DNA of 64,000 nucleotides from CAMDPA01 sp964574325 (GTDB taxonomy: Bacteria; Pseudomonadota; Alphaproteobacteria; Rhizobiales; Hyphomicrobiaceae). The DNA lies in contig CAZNMY010000023.1 of assembly GCA_964574325.1 (NCBI GenBank), positions 1 through 64,000 of the forward strand, written 5' to 3'. The first letter of the stretch is position 1. Every line of letters begins with the position of its first letter. A model generated the notes under the pieces. That model had not been told where the DNA came from. It did no database searches and saw nothing but the letters and a program-made list of their open reading frames with translations. This document shows, piece after piece, positions 18,845 through 27,049 of the stretch. The translations under genes were made by a program, and so were the position numbers.

Positions 18845-20407
18845 CTACTCCAACTTGCCGAGTACCGACATGTCGCTGCCGTCGTGCCAGGTATTGCCGG
18901 TCCAACCGTCGAGATCGTAGTCGGCCATGCACTGGTCCGCAAAGGCTTCCATCTGTTTGGTCACGCCCGTCGCCTGCGCGTGCTGCAGCGGGAACAGCCG
19001 CACGAGTTCGTGGCTCCCCGCGTAATTCAGTTCGTACAACTCGTGACGCGCGCCGAACTCCGTGCCGATCGCGTCCCACAACAGCTTCATGATCTTGATG
19101 CGCTCGACATGGCCGATGCCGTTAGAGCCGCGCACATACTTCGCGAGGTACTTGTCGATCTCGGGATTCTTCAAATCGCGCGAATGACTGGGAAGATAGA
19201 TAAGCCCCGAAGCCACCACCTTCTCGACGATCGAGCGAACGGCCGGATAGGCCTCGGTCGCGAACAGCCGGTAGGCGCTGCCCGCACGCAGGTTCGGCAG
19301 CACCGCGCCGTTCACCCACGGATCGGGATTGCGCGCCATCGCGTCGGTCAGCGCCCAGAACAGGTTGCGCCAGCCGATCACTTCGCCGATGTGCACCTGC
19401 ACGCCGCGGAAGCCGTCGACGCCTGTCGTCTTTGCCGCTTTCATCAGCAGGCCCGCGATGAAATCGAGCTTCACCGCGAGCCGCGTGCACGCCTGGAATG
19501 TGTAGCCGTTGACGAAACCGGAGCTTGGATAAAACGCCTTCAGCTTCTCGACGTCACGATGGATGAACACGTTCTCCCAGGGGATGAACGCGTTGTCGAA
19601 CACGAAGATCGCGTCGTTCTCGTCGAACCGCGACGTCAGCGGATAATCCCATGGGCTACCCGTCGTCGCCGCCGCCAACTCATAGGATGGCCGGCAGATC
19701 AGCTTGATGCCGGGCGTGTCCATCGGCGCCATGAACATCACGACCATCGAGGGATCGTTGATCTCCTGCGCCATGTTCTGGCCGAGGAAATTGTAGTGCG
19801 TCAGCGCGGAATTGGTCGCGACGACCTTGGCACCGGATACGTAGATGCCGGCATCCGTCTCCTTCTGGATGGAGATGTAGACGTCCTTGATCTGGTCGAC
19901 GGGTTTCGCCCGATCGATCGGCGGATTGACCAGCGCGTGGTTGACGTAGAGCACGTTCTCCTGTGCGCGCTTGTACCAGGCTCGCGCGTTGTCGGCGAAC
20001 TTCCCGTAGAATTCCGCATTGGCGCCGAGCGTCGACAGGAACGACGCCTTGTAGTCGGGGCTGCGACCCATCCAGCCGTATGTGATGCGCGCCCACGCAG
20101 CGATCGCCTCGCGCTGCTTGATGACATCCTCGGCTGACCGCGCCACGCGAAAGAAGCGATGTGTGAAGCCGCCCGAGCCCGTGTCGGTCTCGCAGGTCAG
20201 CACTTCCTTCTGCTCCGGATCGTGTAACGCATCGTAGATCCGCGCCGCCGAGGCTGCGGCATTGCGAAAGGCGGGGTGCTTCGTCACATCCTTGACGCGC
20301 TCGCCGTAGACGTAGATTTCGCGGCCGTCGCGCAGGCTCTCGAGATATTCGGCCCCCGTGAAGGGCCGCTTCTTGCCCTCGATCAGTCGTTCCGGCGCTT
20401 GGCTCAT
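18845..20407 (-). CDS. 4-hydroxyphenylacetate 3-monooxygenase (HpaB)-family oxygenase
   Basis: A 520-residue flavin-dependent aromatic monooxygenase of the HpaB family, which uses FADH2 supplied by a separate reductase to ortho-hydroxylate phenols. N-terminal GAEYLESLRDGREIYVYGERVKDVTKHPAFRN-like sequence and the FAD/substrate segment with VYISIQKETDAGIYVSGAKVVATNSA are characteristic. The C-terminal helical domain contains RGSNGIGHVERIKIMKLLWDAIGTEFG. The length is normal. No HpaC-type flavin reductase is adjacent. The genome neighbour is the 3'-facing ferredoxin, which is not the usual partner. Family members also act on chlorophenols or in pigment and pyoverdine-like pathways, so the substrate is unspecified. 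Confidence 0.87.
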   Translation of the reverse strand: MSQAPERLIEGKKRPFTGAEYLESLRDGREIYVYGERVKDVTKHPAFRNAAASAARIYDALHDPEQKEVLTCETDTGSGGFTHRFFRVARSAEDVIKQREAIAAWARITYGWMGRSPDYKASFLSTLGANAEFYGKFADNARAWYKRAQENVLYVNHALVNPPIDRAKPVDQIKDVYISIQKETDAGIYVSGAKVVATNSALTHYNFLGQNMAQEINDPSMVVMFMAPMDTPGIKLICRPSYELAAATTGSPWDYPLTSRFDENDAIFVFDNAFIPWENVFIHRDVEKLKAFYPSSGFVNGYTFQACTRLAVKLDFIAGLLMKAAKTTGVDGFRGVQVHIGEVIGWRNLFWALTDAMARNPDPWVNGAVLPNLRAGSAYRLFATEAYPAVRSIVEKVVASGLIYLPSHSRDLKNPEIDKYLAKYVRGSNGIGHVERIKIMKLLWDAIGTEFGARHELYELNYAGSHELVRLFPLQHAQATGVTKQMEAFADQCMADYDLDGWTGNTWHDGSDMSVLGKLE

Positions 20408-20578
20408 GTCGGCATCTCCTCACCCTGTCGGCTCGAAGAATGTGACACCGCGAGCGGCTTGGCCAGTACCCCATCGGTGTACCCCATCGGTTCTCCGCGT
20501 GCTCGGGGCGTCGATCAGGAACGGCCTTTGGATTGAAGCGTTGGCAGATGAGGATGGGGAACGCGATGGAGAAAGGCC

Positions 20579-20800
20579 ATGGCCTACGAACGCGACCCCG
20601 GAGAGATGCGGCCCCGGTCCGGTCCGTATTCAATTCTCATATGGCTTCCTCTGGCGATTGCCGCGCTCGTCGTGGCGGGATTAGCTGCGTGGTTCGGAGC
20701 AGCTTATGTCGTCAGCTTGGCGGATCGCCCAACGATCGACGCTCCAGCGATAATGCCGGATCCGACCCGCATTCCGCCACAACAGCCCGTACCGCAGTGA
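20579..20800 (+). CDS. Small single-span membrane protein, unknown
   Basis: A 73-residue protein with a basic/acidic N-terminal stretch, one clear transmembrane helix (ILIWLPLAIAALVVAGLAAWFG, about residues 19-40) and a short proline-rich tail (PPQQPVPQ at the end). An AGAAAGG-type Shine-Dalgarno lies just before the ATG. No family was recognised. It converges with another small membrane-protein gene. Such small anchored proteins are common in this group, so it is likely real but without an assigned role. Confidence 0.5.
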   Translation: MAYERDPGEMRPRSGPYSILIWLPLAIAALVVAGLAAWFGAAYVVSLADRPTIDAPAIMPDPTRIPPQQPVPQ

Positions 20801-20824
20801 GGCCCGGATTTCACTTCCTTGATA

Positions 20825-21088
20825 TCACTTACCTGGGATGATGGGCGGTCCCCCCGTTTCGGGACGGGTTTCCTGCAGCTCCGGACTGCTACTGGTGAAG
20901 TAATACGTGATCGAGTAGCCCACGATCAAAGCCACGATCGTCGACACCGCGACAACGATCACCATCGATCGCGGACCCGTGCCTTGCCGTGCCTCCGTGC
21001 CTGTCAGAACGATCTGCGAATCTTGACCTTCATTTCTGTCGGCCGCGAGCTTTTGCTCGTCCCTGTTCTTTTTCGCTGGCAAGGCCAT
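20825..21088 (-). CDS. Small single-span membrane protein, unknown
   Basis: An 87-residue protein with a highly charged N-terminal half (KKNRDEQKLAADRNEGQ), one transmembrane helix (MVIVVAVSTIVALIVGYSITYYF, about residues 42-64) and a short periplasmic-type tail ending PPIIPGK. No family was recognised. It is divergent from the arsenic operon, and its promoter must lie in the same 220-base gap as the operon promoter. Confidence 0.5.
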   Translation of the reverse strand: MALPAKKNRDEQKLAADRNEGQDSQIVLTGTEARQGTGPRSMVIVVAVSTIVALIVGYSITYYFTSSSPELQETRPETGGPPIIPGK

Positions 21089-21295
21089 CAGCCACTCCTG
21101 TTTGGCTTGTCGGGGCCGATGTGATGGAACTTCCCCGCACTAGAGCGATCACCACGCGCTCCGTCTGGGAAAACGTGTCCCGGCTGCGAAACGTTCCAAC
21201 TTTCGACGTCGACCGCCGGGAGTATTGCCAGGCCCGATGCCGACGGTGTTGACGACGGCTTCGGCGACGCAGTAACACGGATGTCATTGAAACTG

Positions 21296-21311
21296 ATTAT
21301 TCTAGAAATAT
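21296..21311 (+). promoter_or_regulatory. Candidate ArsR operator palindrome at the arsR-arsC start
   Basis: The bases just ahead of the ATG contain a perfect 8-base palindrome, TTCTAGAA (21300-21307), extended imperfectly to ATTATTCTAGAAATAT. It is AT-rich against its GC-rich surroundings. ArsR-type repressors bind such palindromes close to the start of their own operon. No Shine-Dalgarno is evident here, so the transcript may be leaderless or nearly so. The assignment is inference only. Confidence 0.35.
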
Positions 21312-22161
21312 GGAAGAGAAGATTGCAGCGTTGGGATTTGCCGCACTCTCGCAGGAGACGAGGCTGCGCCTGATGCGTTTGCTCACCGAACGCGGCGCAT
21401 CGGGAATGCCGGCGGGCGAGATCGCATCCCGCATCGGTCTGCCTCCCTCGACCCTTTCCTTTCATCTGTCGGCGCTCGAGCAGGCTCGCCTTCTCCATTC
21501 GACCCGACGCGGCCGGCAGGTGATTTACGCAGTCCGATTCAGCGGCCTGCGCGCGCTGTTCAGCTACCTGACCGAGACATGTTGCGGGGGGAGGCCGGAG
21601 CTTTGCGGCGACCTCGCACGTCTCTTACCCGAGGAAACGAGTGAGGAGCCGTCGATGACACCCACGTTCAACGTCCTTTTCATCTGCACCCGCAATTCTG
21701 CGCGATCGATCATCGCGGAGGCGGTATTGGGAAAAGTCGGAAAGGGGCGCTTCAACGCCTACTCCGCGGGATCGGCTCCGGCAGACGCGCCGATGCCCGA
21801 GGTTCTGGAGCGGCTGGGCGCGATGGGGCACGATGTTTCGGGGCTGAAGTCGAAGTCGTGGAGCGAGTTCACCGGCGCGAATGCCCCGCGCATGGACTTC
21901 GTGCTGACGCTTTGCGACCCCGCTGACGGAGAGGCGTGCCCCGATCTCGGCGATCGGCCGATCACGGCCGTCTGGCCCTTCCCCGACCCGGCGAAGTTTC
22001 AAGGCTCGGACGTGGAGCGCACGGCGTTGCTGAACGAACTCTACGGCATGATCCGGCGACGCCTCGCAGCCTTTTCGAACCTGCCGTTCAGTTCCCTCGA
22101 CCGGATAGCGCTGAAGGCGCGGCTCGATGAACTCGGCGACAGCAGCAGGATGAATGCTTGA
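21310..22161 (+). CDS. ArsR repressor fused to ArsC arsenate reductase
   Basis: A 283-residue fusion. Residues 1-105 are an ArsR/SmtB winged-helix repressor with recognition helix around PPSTLSFHLSALEQA and C-terminal cysteines Cys91, Cys92 and Cys99, likely arsenite ligands. Residues 118-283 are a low-molecular-weight phosphatase-fold arsenate reductase of the thioredoxin-coupled type: the P-loop CTRNSARS with Cys126 and Arg132, the redox cysteines Cys202 and Cys210 (TLCDPADGEACP) and the acid in PFPDPAKF. At the join an AGGAG (21644-21648) sits 6 bases before an internal ATG at 21655, so a separate ArsC could also be made. It heads the operon with a GAPDH and ArsJ. Confidence 0.92.
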   Translation: MEEKIAALGFAALSQETRLRLMRLLTERGASGMPAGEIASRIGLPPSTLSFHLSALEQARLLHSTRRGRQVIYAVRFSGLRALFSYLTETCCGGRPELCGDLARLLPEETSEEPSMTPTFNVLFICTRNSARSIIAEAVLGKVGKGRFNAYSAGSAPADAPMPEVLERLGAMGHDVSGLKSKSWSEFTGANAPRMDFVLTLCDPADGEACPDLGDRPITAVWPFPDPAKFQGSDVERTALLNELYGMIRRRLAAFSNLPFSSLDRIALKARLDELGDSSRMNA

Positions 22162-22174
22162 AATGAGGGGCGAC

Positions 22175-23218
22175 ATGAAAGTCGGCATCAACGGCATGGG
22201 CCGCATGGGGCGGTTGGCGCTGCGGGCGGCGCTGGGCGGCGTGCGGCGTGCAGACGGCGATCCACGCGCCGCCAATCGTCTCGATGTCGTGCACATCAAC
22301 GAGATCAAAGGCGGCGCGGCGACGACGACGCATCTCCTCGAGTTCGACAGCGTGCATGGCCGTTGGCATGCTGGCATCCAGACCGAAAGCGCGACGTCGA
22401 TCAGCATCGACGGCAGGCGTCTCGGGTTCACCGAAGGCGCAAATCCCGGCGATATTCCCTGGGGCGATCTGGGTTGCGAGATCGTTCTGGAATGCACCGG
22501 CAAGTTCCTGAAGGCCGAGCACCTGCAAGCCTATTTCGATCGCGGCGTGAAGCGCGTGATCGTGGCAGCGCCCGTGAAGGACGAGCGTGCGCTCAACATC
22601 GTCGTCGGCGTCAACGACCATCTCTACGATCCCGCGCGGCATCGCCTGCTGACGGCGGCGTCGTGTACGACGAACTGCCTCGCGCCGGTTGTGAAGGTCG
22701 TGCATGAGAACCTCGGCATCAGGCACGGACAGATCACGACGATCCACGATCCCACGAACACCAACGTCGTCGTGGATTTCCCGCACAAGGACCTGCGCCG
22801 CGCACGCTCCACGTTGCTGTCGATGCTGCCGACGACGACCGGCAGCGCCACCGCGATCACGCTCATCTATCCCGATCTCAAAGGCAAGCTCAACGGCCAC
22901 GCCGTGCGCGTGCCGGTGCTCAACGCCAGCCTCACCGATTGCGTTTTCGAGCTGAACCGGCCGACGAGCCAAGCCGAGATCAACGAGCTGTTCCTCGCGG
23001 CATCGCGTGGGCCGCTTGCCGGTGTGCTCGGCTACGAGACGCGGCCCCTCGTTTCCGCTGACTACTGCAACGACACCCGCAGCTCGATCGTCGATGCTGA
23101 ATATACGCTCGTGACCGACGGTACGATGCTCAAGGTCTACGCCTGGTACGACAACGAAATGGGCTACGTGTGCCGCATGGTCGATCTCGCCGCCATCGTT
23201 ATCGCCGCGGAGAAATAG
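22175..23218 (+). CDS. ArsJ-associated glyceraldehyde-3-phosphate dehydrogenase
   Basis: A 347-residue GAPDH. The NAD-binding GINGMGRMGRL is at the N terminus, and the active site ASCTTNC has Cys164 with His191 in TIHDPTNTN. In ars operons with arsJ this enzyme is known to use arsenate in place of phosphate, forming 1-arseno-3-phosphoglycerate, which ArsJ exports. The ATG used has GAGGGG just upstream; two earlier in-frame ATG codons overlap or abut the arsR-arsC stop. It is the second gene of a tight three-gene operon, followed by arsJ after one base. A role in central glycolysis is less likely given the location. Confidence 0.92.
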   Translation: MKVGINGMGRMGRLALRAALGGVRRADGDPRAANRLDVVHINEIKGGAATTTHLLEFDSVHGRWHAGIQTESATSISIDGRRLGFTEGANPGDIPWGDLGCEIVLECTGKFLKAEHLQAYFDRGVKRVIVAAPVKDERALNIVVGVNDHLYDPARHRLLTAASCTTNCLAPVVKVVHENLGIRHGQITTIHDPTNTNVVVDFPHKDLRRARSTLLSMLPTTTGSATAITLIYPDLKGKLNGHAVRVPVLNASLTDCVFELNRPTSQAEINELFLAASRGPLAGVLGYETRPLVSADYCNDTRSSIVDAEYTLVTDGTMLKVYAWYDNEMGYVCRMVDLAAIVIAAEK

Positions 23219-23219
23219 G

Positions 23220-24452
23220 ATGGAGCATGCAGTCCGGAATTACCTGATCGTGACGGCGTCCTACTGGGGCTTCACGCTGGTCGATGGCGCGCTGCGCATG
23301 CTTGTCCTGTTGCACTTCTTCAAGCTTGGTTACTCGCCCTTCACGCTGGCTTTCCTGTTTCTGCTGTATGAGCTGGCGGGCATCGTCGCCAATCTCGCGG
23401 GGGGCTGGCTCGCGACCCGGTTCGGCATTCCGCGGATGCTGATGGCAGGGCAGGCGCTGCAGATCGCCGGCCTCGCGATGCTGTCGTTGCTCGATCCGCT
23501 CTGGACGGCGGCGGTCTCGGTCGCGTGGGTGGTGATGGCGCAAGGCATCTCGGGACTTGCCAAGGATTTCACGAAGACCGCCTCGAAGTCCGCGATCAAA
23601 GCCACGTCGGCCGAGGGCTCCGGCCGCCTGTTCGAGTGGGTCGCCTGGTTCACGGGCTCCAAGAATGCGATGAAGGGGCTGGGCTTCTTCATCGGTGGCC
23701 TCCTCCTCGATGCCGTCGGCTTCAAGCCGGCGTTGTGGCTCATGGCCGGGCTGATCGGCGTCGTTCTCGCAGCTTGCCTGCTGCTTCCGCGCGACCTCGG
23801 CAAGGCCAAGGCATCGAAGTCTGTACGCGAGTTGTTCGCCAAGTCGTCCGGCGTGAACATGCTGGCCGGTGCGCGCATTTTCCTGTTCGGAGCACGCGAC
23901 GTCTGGTTCGTCGTGGCGCTGCCGGTTTTCCTGTACGCCAGCGGCTGGCGCTTCGCCGAGGTCGGCGGCTTCCTCGCTGCATGGACCATCGGATACGGGT
24001 TCATCCAGGCGGTCGCACCGTCGCTCGTCCAGCGGAGTGGTGACGGTTTCAGCCGTGAGGTTCCGGCCGCTCGGTATTGGGCTGCGGCGCTGGTTGTCAT
24101 TCCCCTCGCGCTCGCAGTCGTCCTGCAGTCCGGTGCGAGCAGACCGGATCTGTGGGTCGTAGCGGGATTGGCTCTGTTCGGCCTGCCGTTCGCCGTCAAT
24201 TCCTCGCTGCACTCCTACCTCATCCTCGCCTACGCCGGCTCGAAGAAGGCGGCCGAGGATGTCGGGTTCTACTATGCCGCGAACGCGGCGGGACGGTTGA
24301 TGGGTATCCTGATGTCCGGCGCGCTCTTTCAACTCGGCGGCATGACCGCCTGCCTGATCGGATCGGCGGCGATGCTGGCCTGCTGCTGGGGCCTGTGCCT
24401 GGCCCTGCCGGAAGGTTCGGAGAGCGCGACATCGGTGAGCCGCGCCGCGTAG
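23220..24452 (+). CDS. arsJ: Organoarsenical efflux MFS transporter ArsJ
   Basis: A 410-residue major-facilitator protein with about 12 hydrophobic segments. The N-terminal NYLIVTASYWGFTLVDGALRMLVLLHF and the loop GLAKDFTKTASKSAIK are characteristic of ArsJ. ArsJ exports 1-arseno-3-phosphoglycerate, which breaks down outside to arsenate and 3-phosphoglycerate. The start is one base after the GAPDH stop, so translation is coupled. The last gene of the operon, it ends about 70 bases before the 3' end of tRNA-Thr, which is on the opposite strand. Confidence 0.92.
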   Translation: MEHAVRNYLIVTASYWGFTLVDGALRMLVLLHFFKLGYSPFTLAFLFLLYELAGIVANLAGGWLATRFGIPRMLMAGQALQIAGLAMLSLLDPLWTAAVSVAWVVMAQGISGLAKDFTKTASKSAIKATSAEGSGRLFEWVAWFTGSKNAMKGLGFFIGGLLLDAVGFKPALWLMAGLIGVVLAACLLLPRDLGKAKASKSVRELFAKSSGVNMLAGARIFLFGARDVWFVVALPVFLYASGWRFAEVGGFLAAWTIGYGFIQAVAPSLVQRSGDGFSREVPAARYWAAALVVIPLALAVVLQSGASRPDLWVVAGLALFGLPFAVNSSLHSYLILAYAGSKKAAEDVGFYYAANAAGRLMGILMSGALFQLGGMTACLIGSAAMLACCWGLCLALPEGSESATSVSRAA

Positions 24453-24522
24453 CACGACCGCGACGCCTATCATCTCGAGCCGTCGAGGCTGAACGATTTG
24501 CTGCAGCGTCCGGTATGGATCA

Positions 24523-24598
24523 TGGTGCCGCGGAGAGGACTCGAACCTCCGACCCACGCATTACGAATGCGTTGCTCTACCACCTGAGCTACCGCGGC
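24523..24598 (-). tRNA. tRNA-Thr (anticodon CGT)
   Basis: On the minus strand a 76-base cloverleaf starts GCCGCGG and ends CCGCGGCACCA with an encoded CCA. The D stem region is TAGCTCAGGTGGTAGAGCA, the anticodon stem-loop is ACGCA-TTCGTAA-TGCGT with anticodon CGT, which reads ACG (Thr), and the T arm is GGAGGTTCGAGTCCTCT. All stems pair. The 3' end faces the arsenic operon. Confidence 0.96.
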
Positions 24599-24701
24599 AA
24601 ACGATCGGCAGTGGAGATCGACTCCACGCGAGCATTGCGCCTGATACTCCAACACCGCCCGCCGCGCAAGCCGAGCGTTGCCAGCCGAGCGTTCCCGGCG
24701 T

Positions 24702-25682
24702 CTATTTCTTCTTGAGCCCCAGGCTGGTGACGAGTGCGGCCAACTCGGCACGGTCGGCCAGCAATTGCCGGTCGAGCGCAGTGCCCGACGTCGTCGCCTT
24801 GTCATAGAGCGCGTTCTTGCGGGCGATGTCGATGAAGCCCGGTTTCTGGCTGGCCGCGAGAAAAGCTTCGATCAGCTTGCTGGAGACCGGCGCGGGCAGG
24901 CCCTTGGGCGCGAGAAGGTATTGGATCGCGTTGCCTTTGAGACCGTAGCCGAGTTCGGCCAGTGTCGGCACGTCGGGCGCCACCTCGGCCCGTTCGGCCT
25001 CGAACGATGCGAGCAGCCGCAGCCCGCCCTCCCGTACCTGCGGCGCCCAGCCGCCGGCCGCGAAAGCACCCGCAGTGATGTGGCCGCCGAGCAACGCCGT
25101 GACGACGGGCGCGTCGCCCTGGAACGGCACGATGTTGGCATCGATCTTCTCGCGGGCCAGCAGCGCCCGCAACATCAGATCGACCGATGTGCCCGCGCCG
25201 GGAATTCCCAGCGACAGCTTGCCGGGATTGCTCCGCGCCGCTGCGATGAAGTCCTGGAGCGTCTTGTGCGGGCTGTTCTTCGAGGTCGCCATCCCCACGC
25301 GCTGACGGCCGACCATCAACAGTGCGTCGGTGCTTTCCAGCAGATCCGGCCGGATGTTCTGGAACTGGTGGGCGAGTGTCAGCGCCGTGCTCGGTGTGAT
25401 CCCGATCGTGTAGCCGTCCGGCGGCGAGGCGACGATTTCCGAGATGACGACCGTACCGGCGGCGCCGGCCTTGTTGATGATGACGATTTCGCCGAGGGCG
25501 GCGCGCGCTTCCTGTGCCAGTGTCCGCGCCAGTACGTCGGTCGAGCCCCCCGGCGGAAAGCCGACCAGCAGGCGGATCGGCTTGGAGGGAAAGGTCTGCG
25601 CTGCGACGCCTGTGATCGATGCGATGGCGGCGCACGCGATGATCGAGGCGGCAGCGACAACACGTGCAATCATCCCGCGCAT
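24702..25682 (-). CDS. Bug/TctC-type periplasmic binding protein
   Basis: A 326-residue extracytoplasmic solute receptor of the Bug (TctC) family. The first 28 residues form a Sec signal peptide ending around GVAAQT. The mature start FPSKPIRLLVGFPPGGSTDVLAR is the family hallmark, as is the GAAGTVVISEIVASPPDGYTI region. Family members bind carboxylates and related small anions, some serving the tripartite tricarboxylate transporter; no membrane components are nearby, which is usual for the many orphan Bug proteins. A second Bug gene lies just upstream on the same strand, so the two are likely co-transcribed, with a 68-base gap. Confidence 0.9.
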   Translation of the reverse strand: MRGMIARVVAAASIIACAAIASITGVAAQTFPSKPIRLLVGFPPGGSTDVLARTLAQEARAALGEIVIINKAGAAGTVVISEIVASPPDGYTIGITPSTALTLAHQFQNIRPDLLESTDALLMVGRQRVGMATSKNSPHKTLQDFIAAARSNPGKLSLGIPGAGTSVDLMLRALLAREKIDANIVPFQGDAPVVTALLGGHITAGAFAAGGWAPQVREGGLRLLASFEAERAEVAPDVPTLAELGYGLKGNAIQYLLAPKGLPAPVSSKLIEAFLAASQKPGFIDIARKNALYDKATTSGTALDRQLLADRAELAALVTSLGLKKK

Positions 25683-25750
25683 CGGCTTCTCCAGTTGTAT
25701 TTAGATGTGTCGCTGGTCGCGTTGGTACGCTGACACTCGCGGGCCCGAGT

Positions 25751-26764
25751 TCAGGGCTTGAAGCCTGACGACTTGAACACGGGTCCCCAATACGCGATGT
25801 CGCGGCTCACCATGGCGCCGAGGGTCGGACCGGGTGCGCCGACCGAGACGAAGCCGATCTTGGCCAGGCGCGCCTTGTTGTCGGGGACGTTCACGGCGGC
25901 GATGAATTGTTTTCCCAATTCCGCTGCGATCTTGTCGGGAACGGCAGCGGGCGCGAACACGCCGTACCAGCCCTGCGAAAAGATGTCGTAACCGCTCTCC
26001 TTCAGGGTCGGGACGCCATCTAGGAACGGCGAGCGCTTGTCGCCGGCCGTTGCCAGGATGCGAATGCGGCCCGCGCGGTGCTGCTCGATCTGGTCGGGCA
26101 TCGGCGACAGCATCATCGGCAACTGGCCCGCCACCACGTCGTTCAGCGCCAGGGCGGCGCCGCGATAGTGCACCGGAACGAGGGGGATCTTCGCGAGTTC
26201 GCCGAGCTTGACGCCGATCAGGTGAAGGCTCGAGCCGGCCCCGGGGGTGCCGTATGAGCCCTTGCCCGGGGTTTTGCGCACCGTCTCGATCAATTCCTGC
26301 AGGGACTTCACCGGCAGTGCCGGACCGACCGCGAGCGAAAGGTCCTGGCTGACGAGATGCGCGAGCGGCTTGAAATCCTTTTGGGGGTTGTAGCCGGGAT
26401 CGGCGTTGTAGAGCGGGATCATCGTCATGACCGCCGATGGCGTCACGATCAGCGTGGAGCCGTCGGCTTCCGCGTTCACGACGCTGCGCGTGCCGGTGAT
26501 GCCGCCCGCCCCGGCGCGGTTCTCGACGATCACGGTTCGCCCGGTCTGTGTCTGCAAGGCGGCGCCCACGATGCGCGTTACCGTGTCGCCCGCGCTGCCG
26601 GCCGGGAACGGGAACACGATCTTGATCTGCCGCGGAAGCTCCTGCGCGGTGGAAGGAATTGCGCCGGCAACCGAGATCATGGGTGAGAGCAGCATCACCG
26701 CCCAGACGCCGATACCGGCCCGCCCGCGCGCACTGGTGGCACGTCCATTGGTGGCAGATGCCAT
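25751..26764 (-). CDS. Bug/TctC-type periplasmic binding protein
   Basis: A 337-residue Bug-family receptor, clearly different in sequence from the adjacent paralogue. It has an N-terminal signal region of about 45 residues (Arg-rich start, then VWAVMLLSPMISVAGAIPSTAQ) and the mature start LPRQIKIVFPFPAGSAGDTVTRI. The segment VENRAGAGGITGTRSVVNAEADGSTL is the second family hallmark. The ATG with GGGGAGG six bases upstream is preferred over a GTG eight codons earlier. No transporter membrane genes are adjacent. The ligand is unknown. Confidence 0.9.
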   Translation of the reverse strand: MASATNGRATSARGRAGIGVWAVMLLSPMISVAGAIPSTAQELPRQIKIVFPFPAGSAGDTVTRIVGAALQTQTGRTVIVENRAGAGGITGTRSVVNAEADGSTLIVTPSAVMTMIPLYNADPGYNPQKDFKPLAHLVSQDLSLAVGPALPVKSLQELIETVRKTPGKGSYGTPGAGSSLHLIGVKLGELAKIPLVPVHYRGAALALNDVVAGQLPMMLSPMPDQIEQHRAGRIRILATAGDKRSPFLDGVPTLKESGYDIFSQGWYGVFAPAAVPDKIAAELGKQFIAAVNVPDNKARLAKIGFVSVGAPGPTLGAMVSRDIAYWGPVFKSSGFKP

Positions 26765-26969
26765 TGCCGCCTCCCCTGATTTATGCACGCCGCGTTGAAC
26801 ATCTGCGGACGCCTGTCCAACCAGTGTGAGGGTTGGCCCGACCTCTCGTCAAGCCACCAGTTGCTGCCGATGTTGTGTGATGCATTCGTGGCGGGATGTC
26901 GGATTGTGCCGGCTGAACTATGCAGTTCGTTTACGCTGTTGGCCTAGCGTCGGCGCCTGCGGGCGTCCT

Positions 26970-27025
26970 GTGACTGGCCGCCTCAGACTGGCCGCAACAG
27001 ACTGGCCGCAACAGACTGGCCGCCG
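26970..27025. repeat. 14-base tandem repeat, four copies
   Basis: Four head-to-tail copies of a 14-base unit, consensus CAGACTGGCCGCAA. The two middle copies are identical; the first (GTGACTGGCCGCCT) and last (CAGACTGGCCGCCG) are imperfect. The array ends 24 bases before the ATG of the acyltransferase gene, so it sits where the promoter or leader should be. The unit length is not a multiple of a helical turn, and no protein site was recognised. Confidence 0.85.
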
Positions 27026-27049
27026 AGAGCCGGACACCGGAACCCTTTG

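Noticed and set aside
22175..23218. GAPDH as the housekeeping glycolytic enzyme
   Set aside because: Its place between arsR-arsC and arsJ, one base from arsJ, favours the arsenic-specific role.
24702..26764. A complete tripartite tricarboxylate transporter
   Set aside because: Only the binding proteins are present; no TctA or TctB membrane genes are adjacent.
26970..27025. Possible CRISPR array
   Set aside because: The units are 14 bases and directly adjacent with no spacers; it is a simple tandem repeat.
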